Shown here one piece after another: positions 56,178 through 64,000 of a stretch of DNA of 64,000 nucleotides. A model generated the notes under the pieces. The model did not search any database, had not been told where the DNA came from, and was given only the letters and a program-made list of their open reading frames with translations. Source of the stretch: Arthrobacter cavernae (GTDB taxonomy: Bacteria > Actinomycetota > Actinomycetes > Actinomycetales > Micrococcaceae); the NCBI RefSeq assembly GCF_017368795.1, contig NZ_JAFNLL010000025.1, positions 46,774-110,773 on the forward strand. Reading direction: 5' to 3'. A program made the position numbers and the translations under genes. Within the stretch, counting starts at the first letter, position 1. Each line of letters opens with the position of its first letter.

Positions 56178-57914
56178 TCAGGGCCGCGGCAGCAACTTCG
56201 CGTCGTCCAGGAGCTCCTGGGCATGGGCGCGCGCCGATTCGGAGTCCTCCTGGCCAGCCAGCATCCGGGCCAGCTCCTTGACTCGCTCCGCTTCGTCCAG
56301 CAACTGCACATCGCTCGAGGTGAACCCCGTGGCGGGCTTGCCGTCGGCGCCGCGAACGGAAGTCTTGGTGACGCGGATGTGCTGGTCCGCGAAGGCGGCC
56401 ACCTGGGGCAGGTGGGTGACCACCAGCACCTGGACGTGCCGGGCCAGCATCGCGAGCCTGCGTCCGATCTCCACGGCGGCCCGGCCGCCCACGCCGGCGT
56501 CGACCTCGTCGAAGACGAACGTCGGCACGGGGTCCACCGCCGCGAGCACCACCTCAATGGCAAGCATGACGCGGGACAGTTCGCCGCCCGAGGCACCCTT
56601 GCCCAGCGGCCGTGACGGGGCGCCGGAATGCGGCTGCAGCAGGAAGGCGATCTCGTCGACGCCGTGCGGGCCCAGCTGGCCGCCGGCCTCCACGTCGATC
56701 ACCAAGGTGGCGTCAGCCATGGCCAGGGCCTTCAGTTCCGCACTGACACGGGCTGAGAGATCCTTGGCGGCCTTGAGCCGCGCCTTGCTGATGCCCGCGG
56801 CCAGTTTGCGCAGGGTGGCCTCGGCGGAGAGCACCTCCGCGTCGAGGGCCTCGATCCTGCTCGAGTCGTCCTGCAGCTCGTCCAGCCGTGCACGGGAGGC
56901 TTCGGCCCATTCCAGGACTTCATCGATACTCGGGGCGTACTTGCGGATCAGCTTTGCCAGGGCGGCCCTGCGTTCCTCGATCTCGGACAGCCGCTCCGGG
57001 CCCTCGGTGTCCAGGGAGGCCTGGTAGCTGGAGAGATCGGAGGCGATGTCGTTGAGCAGGAAACCCACCTCGGCAAGGCGGGCCGCCGCGGCGCCCAGTT
57101 CCTCGTCATGCTCGGCAACGTGTTCCAAGGCGCGCTTGGCGGCGTCCACGAGGGTGGTGGCGTCTCCGGTGTCACCGAATTCCTCGGCGATGAGGGCTTC
57201 ATGGGCGGCGGCCGCTGCGAGGCGGAGCTCCTCCACGTTGGCGAGCTTGACGGCCTCGGCCTTGAGCGTCTCGTCTTCGCGGGCCTGCGGGTCCACCTTG
57301 TCGATTTCGGCGAGGGCGGCTTCAAGGGACTCGGCCTCCCGCAGCCGTTCCCTGGCCTCGCCGCGCAGGGTTTCCAGCTCGGCCTGGATCGATTTCCAGT
57401 GCGCGAAAAGCTCCTGGTACTCCCCCAGTACTTTGGCCAGCGGCGCTCCGGCGAAGCGGTCCAGGGCGTGGCGTTGCGCGGTGGCCCCCTTAAGCCGGAT
57501 CTGGTCCGACTGACCGTGGATCACCACCAGGCTTTCACCGATCTCGGCCAGCACGCCCACAGGTGCGGAGCGCCCGCCAACGAAGGCCCGGCTGCGTCCA
57601 TCGGCACCGACGGTACGGGCAAGAACCAGCTCGGCTACGCCGTCGAACTCTTCAGCTTCGCCGCCCGCCTCGCTGGCCCGGGCCACGGCGTCGTGCCCCG
57701 GGTCCAGCTTGAGCACGGCCTCGGCAGAGGCCGATTTGGCGCCGCTGCGCACCGTGCCGGCATCCGATCTGGCGCCCAAGAGGAGCCCGACGGCGGTGAC
57801 CACCATGGTCTTGCCGGCGCCGGTTTCACCGGTGACGACACTGAGGCCGCGGCCCAGCGGAAGCGTGGCATCGGCGATGACACCAAGGTCACGGATTCGG
57901 AGTTCTTCCAGCAT
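56178..57914 (-). CDS. recN: DNA repair protein RecN
   Basis: 578 residues. SMC-like ATPase acting early in double-strand-break repair. Walker A TGETGAGKTM at about 29-38, coiled-coil arms (about 155-365), ABC signature KGASGGELSR and Walker B FVFDEVDAGVGG. Starts three bases after the NAD kinase stop, so they are in one operon (TPR-HAD-small-tlyA-ppnK-recN). Confidence 0.97.
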   Translation of the reverse strand: MLEELRIRDLGVIADATLPLGRGLSVVTGETGAGKTMVVTAVGLLLGARSDAGTVRSGAKSASAEAVLKLDPGHDAVARASEAGGEAEEFDGVAELVLARTVGADGRSRAFVGGRSAPVGVLAEIGESLVVIHGQSDQIRLKGATAQRHALDRFAGAPLAKVLGEYQELFAHWKSIQAELETLRGEARERLREAESLEAALAEIDKVDPQAREDETLKAEAVKLANVEELRLAAAAAHEALIAEEFGDTGDATTLVDAAKRALEHVAEHDEELGAAAARLAEVGFLLNDIASDLSSYQASLDTEGPERLSEIEERRAALAKLIRKYAPSIDEVLEWAEASRARLDELQDDSSRIEALDAEVLSAEATLRKLAAGISKARLKAAKDLSARVSAELKALAMADATLVIDVEAGGQLGPHGVDEIAFLLQPHSGAPSRPLGKGASGGELSRVMLAIEVVLAAVDPVPTFVFDEVDAGVGGRAAVEIGRRLAMLARHVQVLVVTHLPQVAAFADQHIRVTKTSVRGADGKPATGFTSSDVQLLDEAERVKELARMLAGQEDSESARAHAQELLDDAKLLPRP

Positions 57915-57917
57915 TCT

Positions 57918-58940
57918 TCACTTCGCCTTCGTGGGGTCGGCCTGATCACCGGGCCCGGCGTCCCTGGGGCTGGGCAAGGGAGCCGGGGTAAAGGTCCGGA
58001 TGATGGGCGTTGGTCCGGTGTTGACGTCCTCGGAGTGGGGTGCCGGGCCCCTCCAGCCGTGGATGGGCAGCTCGAACTTGCGCACGAGCCTGGCAGAGAA
58101 GGGCGTCTTGTGGGTTCGGGCGAGCCGTACCGGGGTGGTGGAACGGGTCACCTCGACGCGCGCGCCTGGCGGCAGGTCCACGGACCGCCGTCCGTCGCAC
58201 CAGAGCACCCCCTGGGCGTCGGTGCGGTTCATGATTTCGACGGCGAGCTTGGACCGCGGCGAGACCACCAGGGGTTTTGCGAAGAGCGCGTGGGCGCTGA
58301 TCGGAACAATGACGAGCGCCTCCACCTCGGGCCAGACCACGGGGCCGCCGGAGGAAAATGCGTAGGCGGTGGAGCCGGTGGGCGTTGCCAGGACCACGCC
58401 GTCGCAGCCGAAAGAGGTCAGCGGGCGTTCGTCGACTTCGGTGACCACCTCGAGCATGCGCTCCCTGTTGGCTTTTTCGATCGAGGCCTCGTTGAGGGCC
58501 CAGGTGTGCCAGATCTTCTGCCCGCGGACCCAGACCTGGACGTCGATGGTCATGCGTTCTTCCACGGAATAGTCGCGGCTCGCGATCCACTCCACGGTCT
58601 GCGCCAGGTCTGCCCGCTCGCTTTCCGCGAGGAAGCCCACATGGCCCAGGTTGACGCCCAGGAGGGGCACATCGACGTCGCGGACCAGTTCGGCGGCCCG
58701 GAGAATGGTGCCGTCGCCGCCGAGCACCATGACGAGTTCGACGTCTTCCAGCGAGACTTCCTCGTGCAGGATCCCGATCGGGTTGTCCAGTGCACCGAAG
58801 AAGCGCTCGACGTCGGCCAGTTCCGATTTCTGCAGAACGGGGATGAGGCCCGAGGCGTGGAGCTGCGTGCAGGCATCCCAGGCCGCGCGGAGCGACTCCT
58901 CCCGCCCTGTGTGGGCAAGGACCAATACACGCCTGCTCAT
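57918..58940 (-). CDS. nadK: NAD kinase
   Basis: 340 residues. Phosphorylates NAD to NADP. GGDGT motif (VLGGDGTILRAAE) near residue 75, GVNLGHVGFLAE, and NE/T-S-x-A-Y (TGSTAYAFSSGGP) are all present. The last 35 residues are Pro-rich. ATG at 58940, 13 bases after the tlyA stop. Confidence 0.96.
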   Translation of the reverse strand: MSRRVLVLAHTGREESLRAAWDACTQLHASGLIPVLQKSELADVERFFGALDNPIGILHEEVSLEDVELVMVLGGDGTILRAAELVRDVDVPLLGVNLGHVGFLAESERADLAQTVEWIASRDYSVEERMTIDVQVWVRGQKIWHTWALNEASIEKANRERMLEVVTEVDERPLTSFGCDGVVLATPTGSTAYAFSSGGPVVWPEVEALVIVPISAHALFAKPLVVSPRSKLAVEIMNRTDAQGVLWCDGRRSVDLPPGARVEVTRSTTPVRLARTHKTPFSARLVRKFELPIHGWRGPAPHSEDVNTGPTPIIRTFTPAPLPSPRDAGPGDQADPTKAK

Positions 58941-58953
58941 CGGGTTCCGCTTC

Positions 58954-59766
58954 CTAGTTGTTCGGCCAGATTGTTTCCATTAGCGCAGCAACTTCTTCGT
59001 CCCGCTCTTCGATCTTAGGCAAGACCGCGGACATCCTGCGTTTTATCCACAGGAAGTATTCGACATTTCCGTCCTGGCCCGGCAGCGGGCTCGCCGCCAG
59101 TCCGTGCAGCCCCAGCCCCGCATCCACCGCGGCACGCGCCACCTGGGCGACCGCGCGGCGTCGTTCATGGTCGGAGGAAACCACTCCAGTGCGGCTCAGG
59201 CGTTCCTTGCCGACCTCGAACTGCGGCTTCACCATGAGCACCAGATCGCCGCCGGGCTCGGTGCAGGCCGCGAGCGGGTGCAGTACCAGGGTCAGGGAAA
59301 TGAAGGACAGGTCCGCGACCGTCACTGCTGCAGGGCCGCCGATCTGTTCCGGCGTCATGTAGCGGACATTGAGGCCTTCGTGCACGATGACGCGCGGATC
59401 GTTCCGCAGTACCGGCACCAACTGGTCATGCCCGACGTCCACCGCCACCACCTGTGCGGCGCCCTGCCGAAGCAGCACGTCCGTAAAGCCCCCGGTGGAG
59501 GCACCGGCATCGAGGCAGCGCTTTCCCGCGACGTCGACGGCGGGAAACGCCTCCAGCGCGCCGGCAAGTTTGTGCCCGGCACGGCTGACGTAGGTGTCCT
59601 CAGCGTGGGATTCAACGTCGAGAACGGCGTCTGCGGCCACCTGCTGGGCCGCCTTGACGAGGACGGTGCCGCCGGAGCTGACCTTGCCGTCGGCAATGAG
59701 TTTGGCGGCATGGGTCCGTGACCTCGCCAGTCCGCGGACGACGAGTTCCTGATCGAGTCGCGCCAT
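58954..59766 (-). CDS. tlyA: rRNA 2'-O-methyltransferase TlyA (hemolysin A family)
   Basis: 270 residues. N-terminal S4 RNA-binding domain (RLDQELVVRGLARSRTHAAKLIADGKV), then an FtsJ-type SAM methyltransferase domain with DAGASTGGFTD and KPQFEVG. Methylates 16S and 23S rRNA in relatives, affecting capreomycin sensitivity. Start ATG 59766, two bases after the small-protein stop. Confidence 0.95.
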   Translation of the reverse strand: MARLDQELVVRGLARSRTHAAKLIADGKVSSGGTVLVKAAQQVAADAVLDVESHAEDTYVSRAGHKLAGALEAFPAVDVAGKRCLDAGASTGGFTDVLLRQGAAQVVAVDVGHDQLVPVLRNDPRVIVHEGLNVRYMTPEQIGGPAAVTVADLSFISLTLVLHPLAACTEPGGDLVLMVKPQFEVGKERLSRTGVVSSDHERRRAVAQVARAAVDAGLGLHGLAASPLPGQDGNVEYFLWIKRRMSAVLPKIEERDEEVAALMETIWPNN

Positions 59767-59768
59767 GC

Positions 59769-60005
59769 TCAGCTTTCGCCGTCAGTGCGGGTGCCGGCAT
59801 CGGCCGGCTCCGCGTCCAGGGCTTCACGCAGGGCGTGATGGATGCCGGAATACAGTCCGCTGTGTCCGGCGACGGGCGCCGCAGGGATGCCATCCAGTTG
59901 CTCGAGGACAGCGTCCACGGCCGGATCGCCTGTGGGGTTGCCGGAGCCGGGCCATTGCGGGAGCGTCCGTTCCGCTGTTTCCGGGGAGTCGTTCAGCTCG
60001 GTCAT
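59769..60005 (-). CDS. Small conserved protein (Rv1693-like position)
   Basis: 78 residues, acidic, no membrane segment. The middle GDPAVDAVLEQLDGIPAAPVAGHSGLYSGIHHALREAL looks like a short helical module. It lies between the HAD phosphatase and tlyA exactly where M. tuberculosis has the small Rv1693. Function unknown. Confidence 0.8.
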   Translation of the reverse strand: MTELNDSPETAERTLPQWPGSGNPTGDPAVDAVLEQLDGIPAAPVAGHSGLYSGIHHALREALDAEPADAGTRTDGES

Positions 60006-60014
60006 GGCACCAGT

Positions 60015-61001
60015 CTAGTTTTCACGCCATTCCAGCCGTGGTGTGGTTGCCGCGGCTGCTTCTGGAACGGCGGTCCACCATGCGGCGCAGGCCGCACGCC
60101 AGGCATCCAGGTCCGTTTCGGAACCGGTGACCGAGACCGCACCGTCCGCCACGCGGGCGGAGGCCGCACCGCAGCGGAACAGTCCGGCGTCGTTGACGAT
60201 TTCCGGATAGGGCTCGTAGAGCCCCGTGAGGTCTGCGAGCAGGTACGCAGGACGCTCGTCCGTGCGGGCGGCCAGGATGGTCCGGGGCGTGTCGACGCCG
60301 GTCAGCACGGCCGCCGTCGCATAGCCTGCACGGTTGCCGCCCAGAATGTCGGTATCGAGCCGGTCTCCGACGACAAGGGGACGATCGGCCTCGAGCCGCT
60401 TTGCGGCGACATGGAACAGCGGCGCCTCCGGTTTCCCGGCAACGAGCGGCTTCTGGCCGGTGGCGGAGGCCACCGCGGCCACGAGTGTGCCATTCCCGGG
60501 GGCGATACCGCGGGCCTGCGGGATGGACATGTCCGTGTTGGTGGCGACCCACAGGGCGCCCGCCGCAATGGCGTACGCGGCCTCGGCCAGGTCCTTCCAG
60601 CCGATCTCCGGGTTGAAGCCCTGGACCACGGCCACCGGGTGCTCTGCCTGGCTGTGCACGGGGGTCAGCCCGGCCAGTTCAATTTCATGCGCCAGGGCGG
60701 CACTGCCAGTGATCATGACGCGCGAGCCCGCAGGCAGCAGGCCGGCCAAAAGCTCGCCTGCCGCCTGCGAAGAGCTCACTACCTGATGATCTTCGGCCGG
60801 CGCCCCGAGCTCGCGCAAATGCGCCGCGACCTGGGCCGGCGTGCGGGAGGCATTGTTGGTCACATAGCCCAAGCCCACGCCCACAGTTCCGAGGCGCTGC
60901 AGCGACTCCACAGCACCGGGAATGGCGTGCGGGCCGGCGTACACAACACCGTCAAGATCGGAAAGAACCGCGTCGAACGAAGAAATCAGGGAATCAGTCA
61001 T
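60015..61001 (-). CDS. HAD-superfamily sugar/glycerol-phosphate phosphatase (NagD-like)
   Basis: 328 residues. Motif I SDLDGVVYAG with catalytic Asp pair near residue 14, motif II VTNNAS, Lys in GKPEAPLF, motif IV VGDRLDTDI. This is the NagD/Rv1692 subfamily; Rv1692 is a glycerol 3-phosphate phosphatase. ATG at 61001, one base after the TPR gene's stop. The C-terminal 80 residues form an extra small domain with unknown role. Confidence 0.92.
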   Translation of the reverse strand: MTDSLISSFDAVLSDLDGVVYAGPHAIPGAVESLQRLGTVGVGLGYVTNNASRTPAQVAAHLRELGAPAEDHQVVSSSQAAGELLAGLLPAGSRVMITGSAALAHEIELAGLTPVHSQAEHPVAVVQGFNPEIGWKDLAEAAYAIAAGALWVATNTDMSIPQARGIAPGNGTLVAAVASATGQKPLVAGKPEAPLFHVAAKRLEADRPLVVGDRLDTDILGGNRAGYATAAVLTGVDTPRTILAARTDERPAYLLADLTGLYEPYPEIVNDAGLFRCGAASARVADGAVSVTGSETDLDAWRAACAAWWTAVPEAAAATTPRLEWREN

Positions 61002-61002
61002 G

Positions 61003-63630
61003 CTAGGACTCGTTGCCGTCTTCCTCGTGTGCTTCCTCTGACGGCGCTTCTTCGGCGTCGCCGTCTTCGTCTTCTTCCACGGAGTCGCGGTCAGACTCTG
61101 CATCGTCGGACTCGAAGTAATCGGACTCGGCGTCATCGAGTTCGGTATCAGCCAGTTCCACGTCCGCCGCGGAGGCCTCCGAGATTGCTGCGGCTACGGC
61201 CGGCTGGTCCTCGTTGGCGTCTTCGGAGCCAGCGTCTTCGGTGTTCACGTCGCCTGCGGGGCGTTCGTAGCGCGGCTTGCGTGCTGCCCGCTCTTCTTCC
61301 TCGTCCCAGCCAAGGTCCATGATGTCCGGCTCCTCGAATTCGCCGACGCCCAGGGCGTTCTCGGCGACGACAGCCTGACGGTCCCACTTGCCGGCTTCCT
61401 CCGTGCGGCCAACGGCCGTCAGTGCAGAGGCGTAGGCACGGAACAGGCGCGGGCTGTAGGAGAAGGCCCGGTTGATGTCCAGCTGCACGATCTCAAGCTC
61501 GGTCACGGCAGCGTCGAGCTGCCCGAGGTCGGTGCGGGCACCGGAAGCAACGATGGCCAGCTCCACCTTGCCCGGGGCATCCAGATCCTGGGCTTCGGGC
61601 GAGCGTACGGCGTCGAGGGCGCGGTCCGGACGGCCAAGACCGCGTTCGCAGTCGGCCATGATCGGCAGGTGGACGTTGGAACCGCTGATGCGGCGGTACG
61701 TGCGGAACTCCCGCAGTGCCTCGCCGTAGTGGCCGGCAGCGTAGGCGGTCAGGCCCACGGCTTCACGGACGCAGGAGAGCCGCCCGCCGCGGCGGCTTGC
61801 TGCCAGTGCGTGCTGGAAGGACAGCTCCGGCTCGATGTCGATCAGACGGCCAGCCATGACCAGGTGCTTGGCAACCCAGCCGGCGTTCTGTGCTTCCAAG
61901 GTCTTGATCTGGTGCACGGTGGCGCGGTCCAGCTCGGTGCCTGTTACGTCCTCGTCGATCTCAGGAGAGCGGTCACGGTCCGAGCGGTTGGCGCTGCGCA
62001 GGTCTGCGGCGTTCGGGACGCGTGCGGGACGCTCTTCCCAGGAGCTGCGACGCTCATCGCCACCACGGGCCGGGCGGTCCCCGCAGGGCTTGCGGTCGCG
62101 GTCGCCACCGCAGGAGCGGCGCTCATCGCCACCACGGGCCGGGCGGTCCCCGCAGGGCTTGCGGTCGCGGTCGCCACCGCAGGAGCGGCGCTCATCGCCA
62201 CCACGGGCCGGGCGGTCCCCGCAGGGCTTGCGGTCGCGGTCGCCACCGCAGGAGCGGCGCTCATCGCCACCACGGGCCGGGCGGTCCCCGCAGGGCTTGC
62301 GGTCGCGGTCGCCACCGCAGGAGCGGCGCTCATCGCCACCACGGGCCGGGCGGTCCCCGCAGGGCTTGCGGTCGCGGTCGCCACCGCAGGAGCGGCGCTC
62401 ATCGCCACCACGGGCCGGGCGGTCCCCGCAGGGCTTGCGGTCGCGGTCGCCACCGCAGGAGCGGCGCTCATCGCCACCACGGGCCGGGCGGTCACCGAAG
62501 GGCTTGCGGTCACGGTCGCCACCAAAGGAGCGGCGCTCATCGCCACCACGGGCAGGACGGTCACTGACAGGCTTGCGCTCAGGGCGGTCGCCACCAAAGG
62601 AACGACGCTCATCGCCCCCACGGGCCGGGCGGTCGCCGAACGGCTTGCGGTCGCGGTCGCCACCGAAGGAGCGGCGCTCATCGCCACCACGGGCCGGGCG
62701 GTCACCGAAGGGCGGGCGGTCACGGTCGCCACCAAAGGAGCGGCGCTCATCGCCACCACGGGCCGGGCGGTCACCGAAGGGCGGGCGGTCACGGTCGCCA
62801 CCAAAGGAGCGGCGCTCATCGCCACCACGGGCCGGGCGGTCACCGAAGGGCGGGCGGTCACGGTCGCCACCAAAGGAGCGGCGCTCATCGCCACCACGGG
62901 CAGGACGGTCACTGAAAGGCTTGCGCTCAGGGCGGTCGCCACCAAAGGAACGACGCTCATCGCCACCACGGGCCGGGCGGTCGCCGAACGGCGTGCGGTC
63001 CCGGTCGCCGAAAGGCGTGCGGTCCTGGCGGTCGCCTGTACAGGGACGACGCTCACCATCACGGGCCGGGCGGTCGCCGAACGGCGTGCGGTCCCGGTCG
63101 CCGAAAGGCGTGCGGTCCTGGCGGTCGCCTGTACAGGGACGACGCTCACCATCACGGGCCGGGCGGTCGCCGAACGGCTTGCGGTCACGGTCGCCGAAAG
63201 GCTTGCGGTCCTGGCGGTCGCCAGTAAAGGGACGACGCTCACCATCACGGGCCGGGCGGTCACCAAAGGGCTTGCGGTCGCGGTCGCCACCGAAGGAACG
63301 ACGCTCATCGCCACCACGGGCCGGACGGTCACCGTCGCGCGCCGGACGGTCACCGAACGGCTTGCGGTCACGGTCACCGAAGGGCTTCCGGTCGCGATCG
63401 CCACCACGGGCAGGACCATCAAAGCTGCGCGGGGCACGGTCGCTGAAGGGCTTGCGATCGCGGTCACCACCGAAGGAACGGCCTGCGTCGCCGTCACGGT
63501 TGTCCCTGGAGCGGAAGCCGCGGGGGTCGCCGCCGGAGTTGTTGTGAGGACGGAAAGAGCCGCGGTCTCCCCGGTTGCCGCCGAAGTTTCCGCGGTCGCC
63601 GCTGCGATTGCCGCCGTTGTGCTCAGCCAT
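61003..63630 (-). CDS. TPR protein with a long RGG/DRKPFG repetitive N-terminus (Rv1691-like)
   Basis: 875 residues. Residues 1 to about 540 are a low-complexity array of Gly, Arg, Asp and Lys built on the 23-residue unit RPARGGDERRSFGGDRDRKPFG, strongly positive-negative mixed and disordered; it resembles RGG-type RNA-binding tails. Residues about 560-780 form helical TPR-like repeats (AAGHYGEALREFRTYRRISGSNVHLP, GRPDRALDAVRSP), followed by an acidic tail (about 800-875). Six consecutive units near the TPR domain have both Phe changed to Cys. ATG at 63630 has AGGAGG upstream. Heads the operon with HAD, tlyA, nadK and recN. Confidence 0.9.
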   Translation of the reverse strand: MAEHNGGNRSGDRGNFGGNRGDRGSFRPHNNSGGDPRGFRSRDNRDGDAGRSFGGDRDRKPFSDRAPRSFDGPARGGDRDRKPFGDRDRKPFGDRPARDGDRPARGGDERRSFGGDRDRKPFGDRPARDGERRPFTGDRQDRKPFGDRDRKPFGDRPARDGERRPCTGDRQDRTPFGDRDRTPFGDRPARDGERRPCTGDRQDRTPFGDRDRTPFGDRPARGGDERRSFGGDRPERKPFSDRPARGGDERRSFGGDRDRPPFGDRPARGGDERRSFGGDRDRPPFGDRPARGGDERRSFGGDRDRPPFGDRPARGGDERRSFGGDRDRKPFGDRPARGGDERRSFGGDRPERKPVSDRPARGGDERRSFGGDRDRKPFGDRPARGGDERRSCGGDRDRKPCGDRPARGGDERRSCGGDRDRKPCGDRPARGGDERRSCGGDRDRKPCGDRPARGGDERRSCGGDRDRKPCGDRPARGGDERRSCGGDRDRKPCGDRPARGGDERRSCGGDRDRKPCGDRPARGGDERRSSWEERPARVPNAADLRSANRSDRDRSPEIDEDVTGTELDRATVHQIKTLEAQNAGWVAKHLVMAGRLIDIEPELSFQHALAASRRGGRLSCVREAVGLTAYAAGHYGEALREFRTYRRISGSNVHLPIMADCERGLGRPDRALDAVRSPEAQDLDAPGKVELAIVASGARTDLGQLDAAVTELEIVQLDINRAFSYSPRLFRAYASALTAVGRTEEAGKWDRQAVVAENALGVGEFEEPDIMDLGWDEEEERAARKPRYERPAGDVNTEDAGSEDANEDQPAVAAAISEASAADVELADTELDDAESDYFESDDAESDRDSVEEDEDGDAEEAPSEEAHEEDGNES
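62051..62464. repeat. Six identical 69-bp tandem repeats (cysteine version)
   Basis: Units begin at 62051, 62120, 62189, 62258, 62327 and 62396 with an exact 69-base period and, by eye, no differences. The next units (from 62465) have TTC where these have TGC. Confidence 0.85.
62465..63360. repeat. Diverged continuation of the 69-bp repeat array
   Basis: Further copies of the unit with base changes and insertions (variants DRDRPPFG, DRPERKPFS, DRQDRTPFG). Variation rises towards the 5' end of the gene, typical of older repeats. Confidence 0.75.
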
Positions 63631-64000
63631 GGTGGATTCCTCCTGTTGCGAGCCGACCACTGGCGCGTGCGCAGTCGCTCATAACCTTATTTCGTTGTCA
63701 CGCCGCCGGGCACCACGAAAGGAACCAGCTCGTATGTCTAATGCAATTCTAGGCGACACGCTTGCAACCACCGAACGCCAAGGTGCCCTTTCGCCCCCGC
63801 CGTGGGAAGTCTCACAGCCTGGATGCGGGCCGCTTGGGTGGCCCGGACCCGGCCGGGATGCCCCTGAAGAACCGCAAGCGCCCGACGCCGGGGTGGCCGG
63901 CGTGGCAGGCCGGCGCCCATTCCAGCTTCCGTGACCGTGCCTGGCATGCCTGTTTTTGGGTTAAATGGGAGTGCCCCCAACCGGGGTTGGGGGCTCTCGA
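63631..64000. other. Right-end intergenic region with a terminator hairpin
   Basis: The part 63631-63720 probably holds the promoter of the TPR operon (AT-richer near 63680-63695). Frames on both strands (63734-63934 plus, 63738-63980 minus) lack family features. At 63969-63999 a hairpin GAGTGCCCCCAACC / GGTTGGGGGCTCTC (two-base loop, one mismatch) marks the end of a transcript. Confidence 0.5.

Noticed and set aside
61669..63684. Long open frame (671 residues) on the plus strand opposite the TPR gene, and a 570-residue frame at 61835-63547
   Set aside because: They exist only because the 69-bp period keeps antisense frames open; the products are simple Ala/Thr/Val or Ser/Arg repeats and have no ribosome site or family similarity.
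63734..63934. Possible small gene (66 residues) at the right edge
   Set aside because: AAAGGAA precedes the ATG, but the product is Pro/Gly-rich without family features and other frames are equally open.

Overview
The window is chromosomal DNA from a high-GC actinobacterium. Gene content and order point to the Micrococcaceae (Arthrobacter / Pseudarthrobacter type): an idsA - Rv2175c-like - pknL - aroG cluster, a gcvH - garA - merR - DUF151 nuclease - merR cluster, and a recN - ppnK - tlyA - HAD - TPR cluster, all arranged much as in Mycobacterium tuberculosis. The genus is an inference from family resemblance; no search was run. Most genes are core housekeeping genes. No phage, transposase or CRISPR array is visible.

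Layout. (1) 1-12.0 kb: polyprenyl diphosphate synthase (cut by the left edge), Rv2175c-like DNA-binding protein, LysM/transglycosylase, PASTA kinase PknL, class II DAHP synthase, PlsC-type acyltransferase, alpha/beta hydrolase, a small membrane protein, ROK glucokinase and a FadD15-like acyl-CoA ligase. (2) 12.1-16.6 kb: pyruvate carboxylase and a solitary ParA-type ATPase. (3) 16.7-19.7 kb: minus-strand gcvH, garA, merR, DUF151 nuclease, merR. (4) 19.9-24.3 kb: Fpg/Nei glycosylase with a probable C-terminal frameshift, membrane protein, divergent MFS/MarR pair with a three-copy operator, an HNH endonuclease gene bracketed by 17-bp direct repeats, and tRNA-Pro(GGG). (5) 24.4-32.4 kb: one dense minus-strand run parA - scpA - scpB - rluB - tyrA - cmk - plsC - der with overlapping start/stop codons. 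(6) 32.6-53.6 kb: an accessory-looking block with a C4-dicarboxylate transporter and its divergent two-component system, a complete 2-methylcitrate (propionate) locus (prpE divergent from gntR-prpD-prpB-prpC), an ECF sigma factor with a membrane partner, a 2284-residue surface protein built of 15 similar modules, a Nudix protein and a membrane protein. (7) 53.6-63.7 kb: Nudix/ADP-ribose pyrophosphatase, pyrG, recN, NAD kinase, tlyA, a small conserved protein, a HAD phosphatase and a TPR protein with a huge repetitive N-terminus. The last 300 bases hold no convincing gene.

How the parts work together. Region 1 joins isoprenoid, shikimate, lipid and cell-wall functions around a wall-sensing Ser/Thr kinase. 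Region 3 links the FHA switch protein GarA (a kinase target controlling 2-oxoglutarate metabolism in relatives) to glycine cleavage. Regions 5 and 7 together reproduce the mycobacterial Rv1691-Rv1713 order, but the usual xerD between the Nudix gene and parA is absent and region 6 sits in that position.

The most unusual items are the 15-module protein, whose modules each carry the Lys/Glu/Asn residues expected for a self-formed isopeptide bond plus a cysteine pair and which ends in a class-E-type LAVTG sorting signal; the HNH gene flanked by perfect direct repeats; and the TPR protein in which six identical 69-bp repeats have both phenylalanines changed to cysteine.
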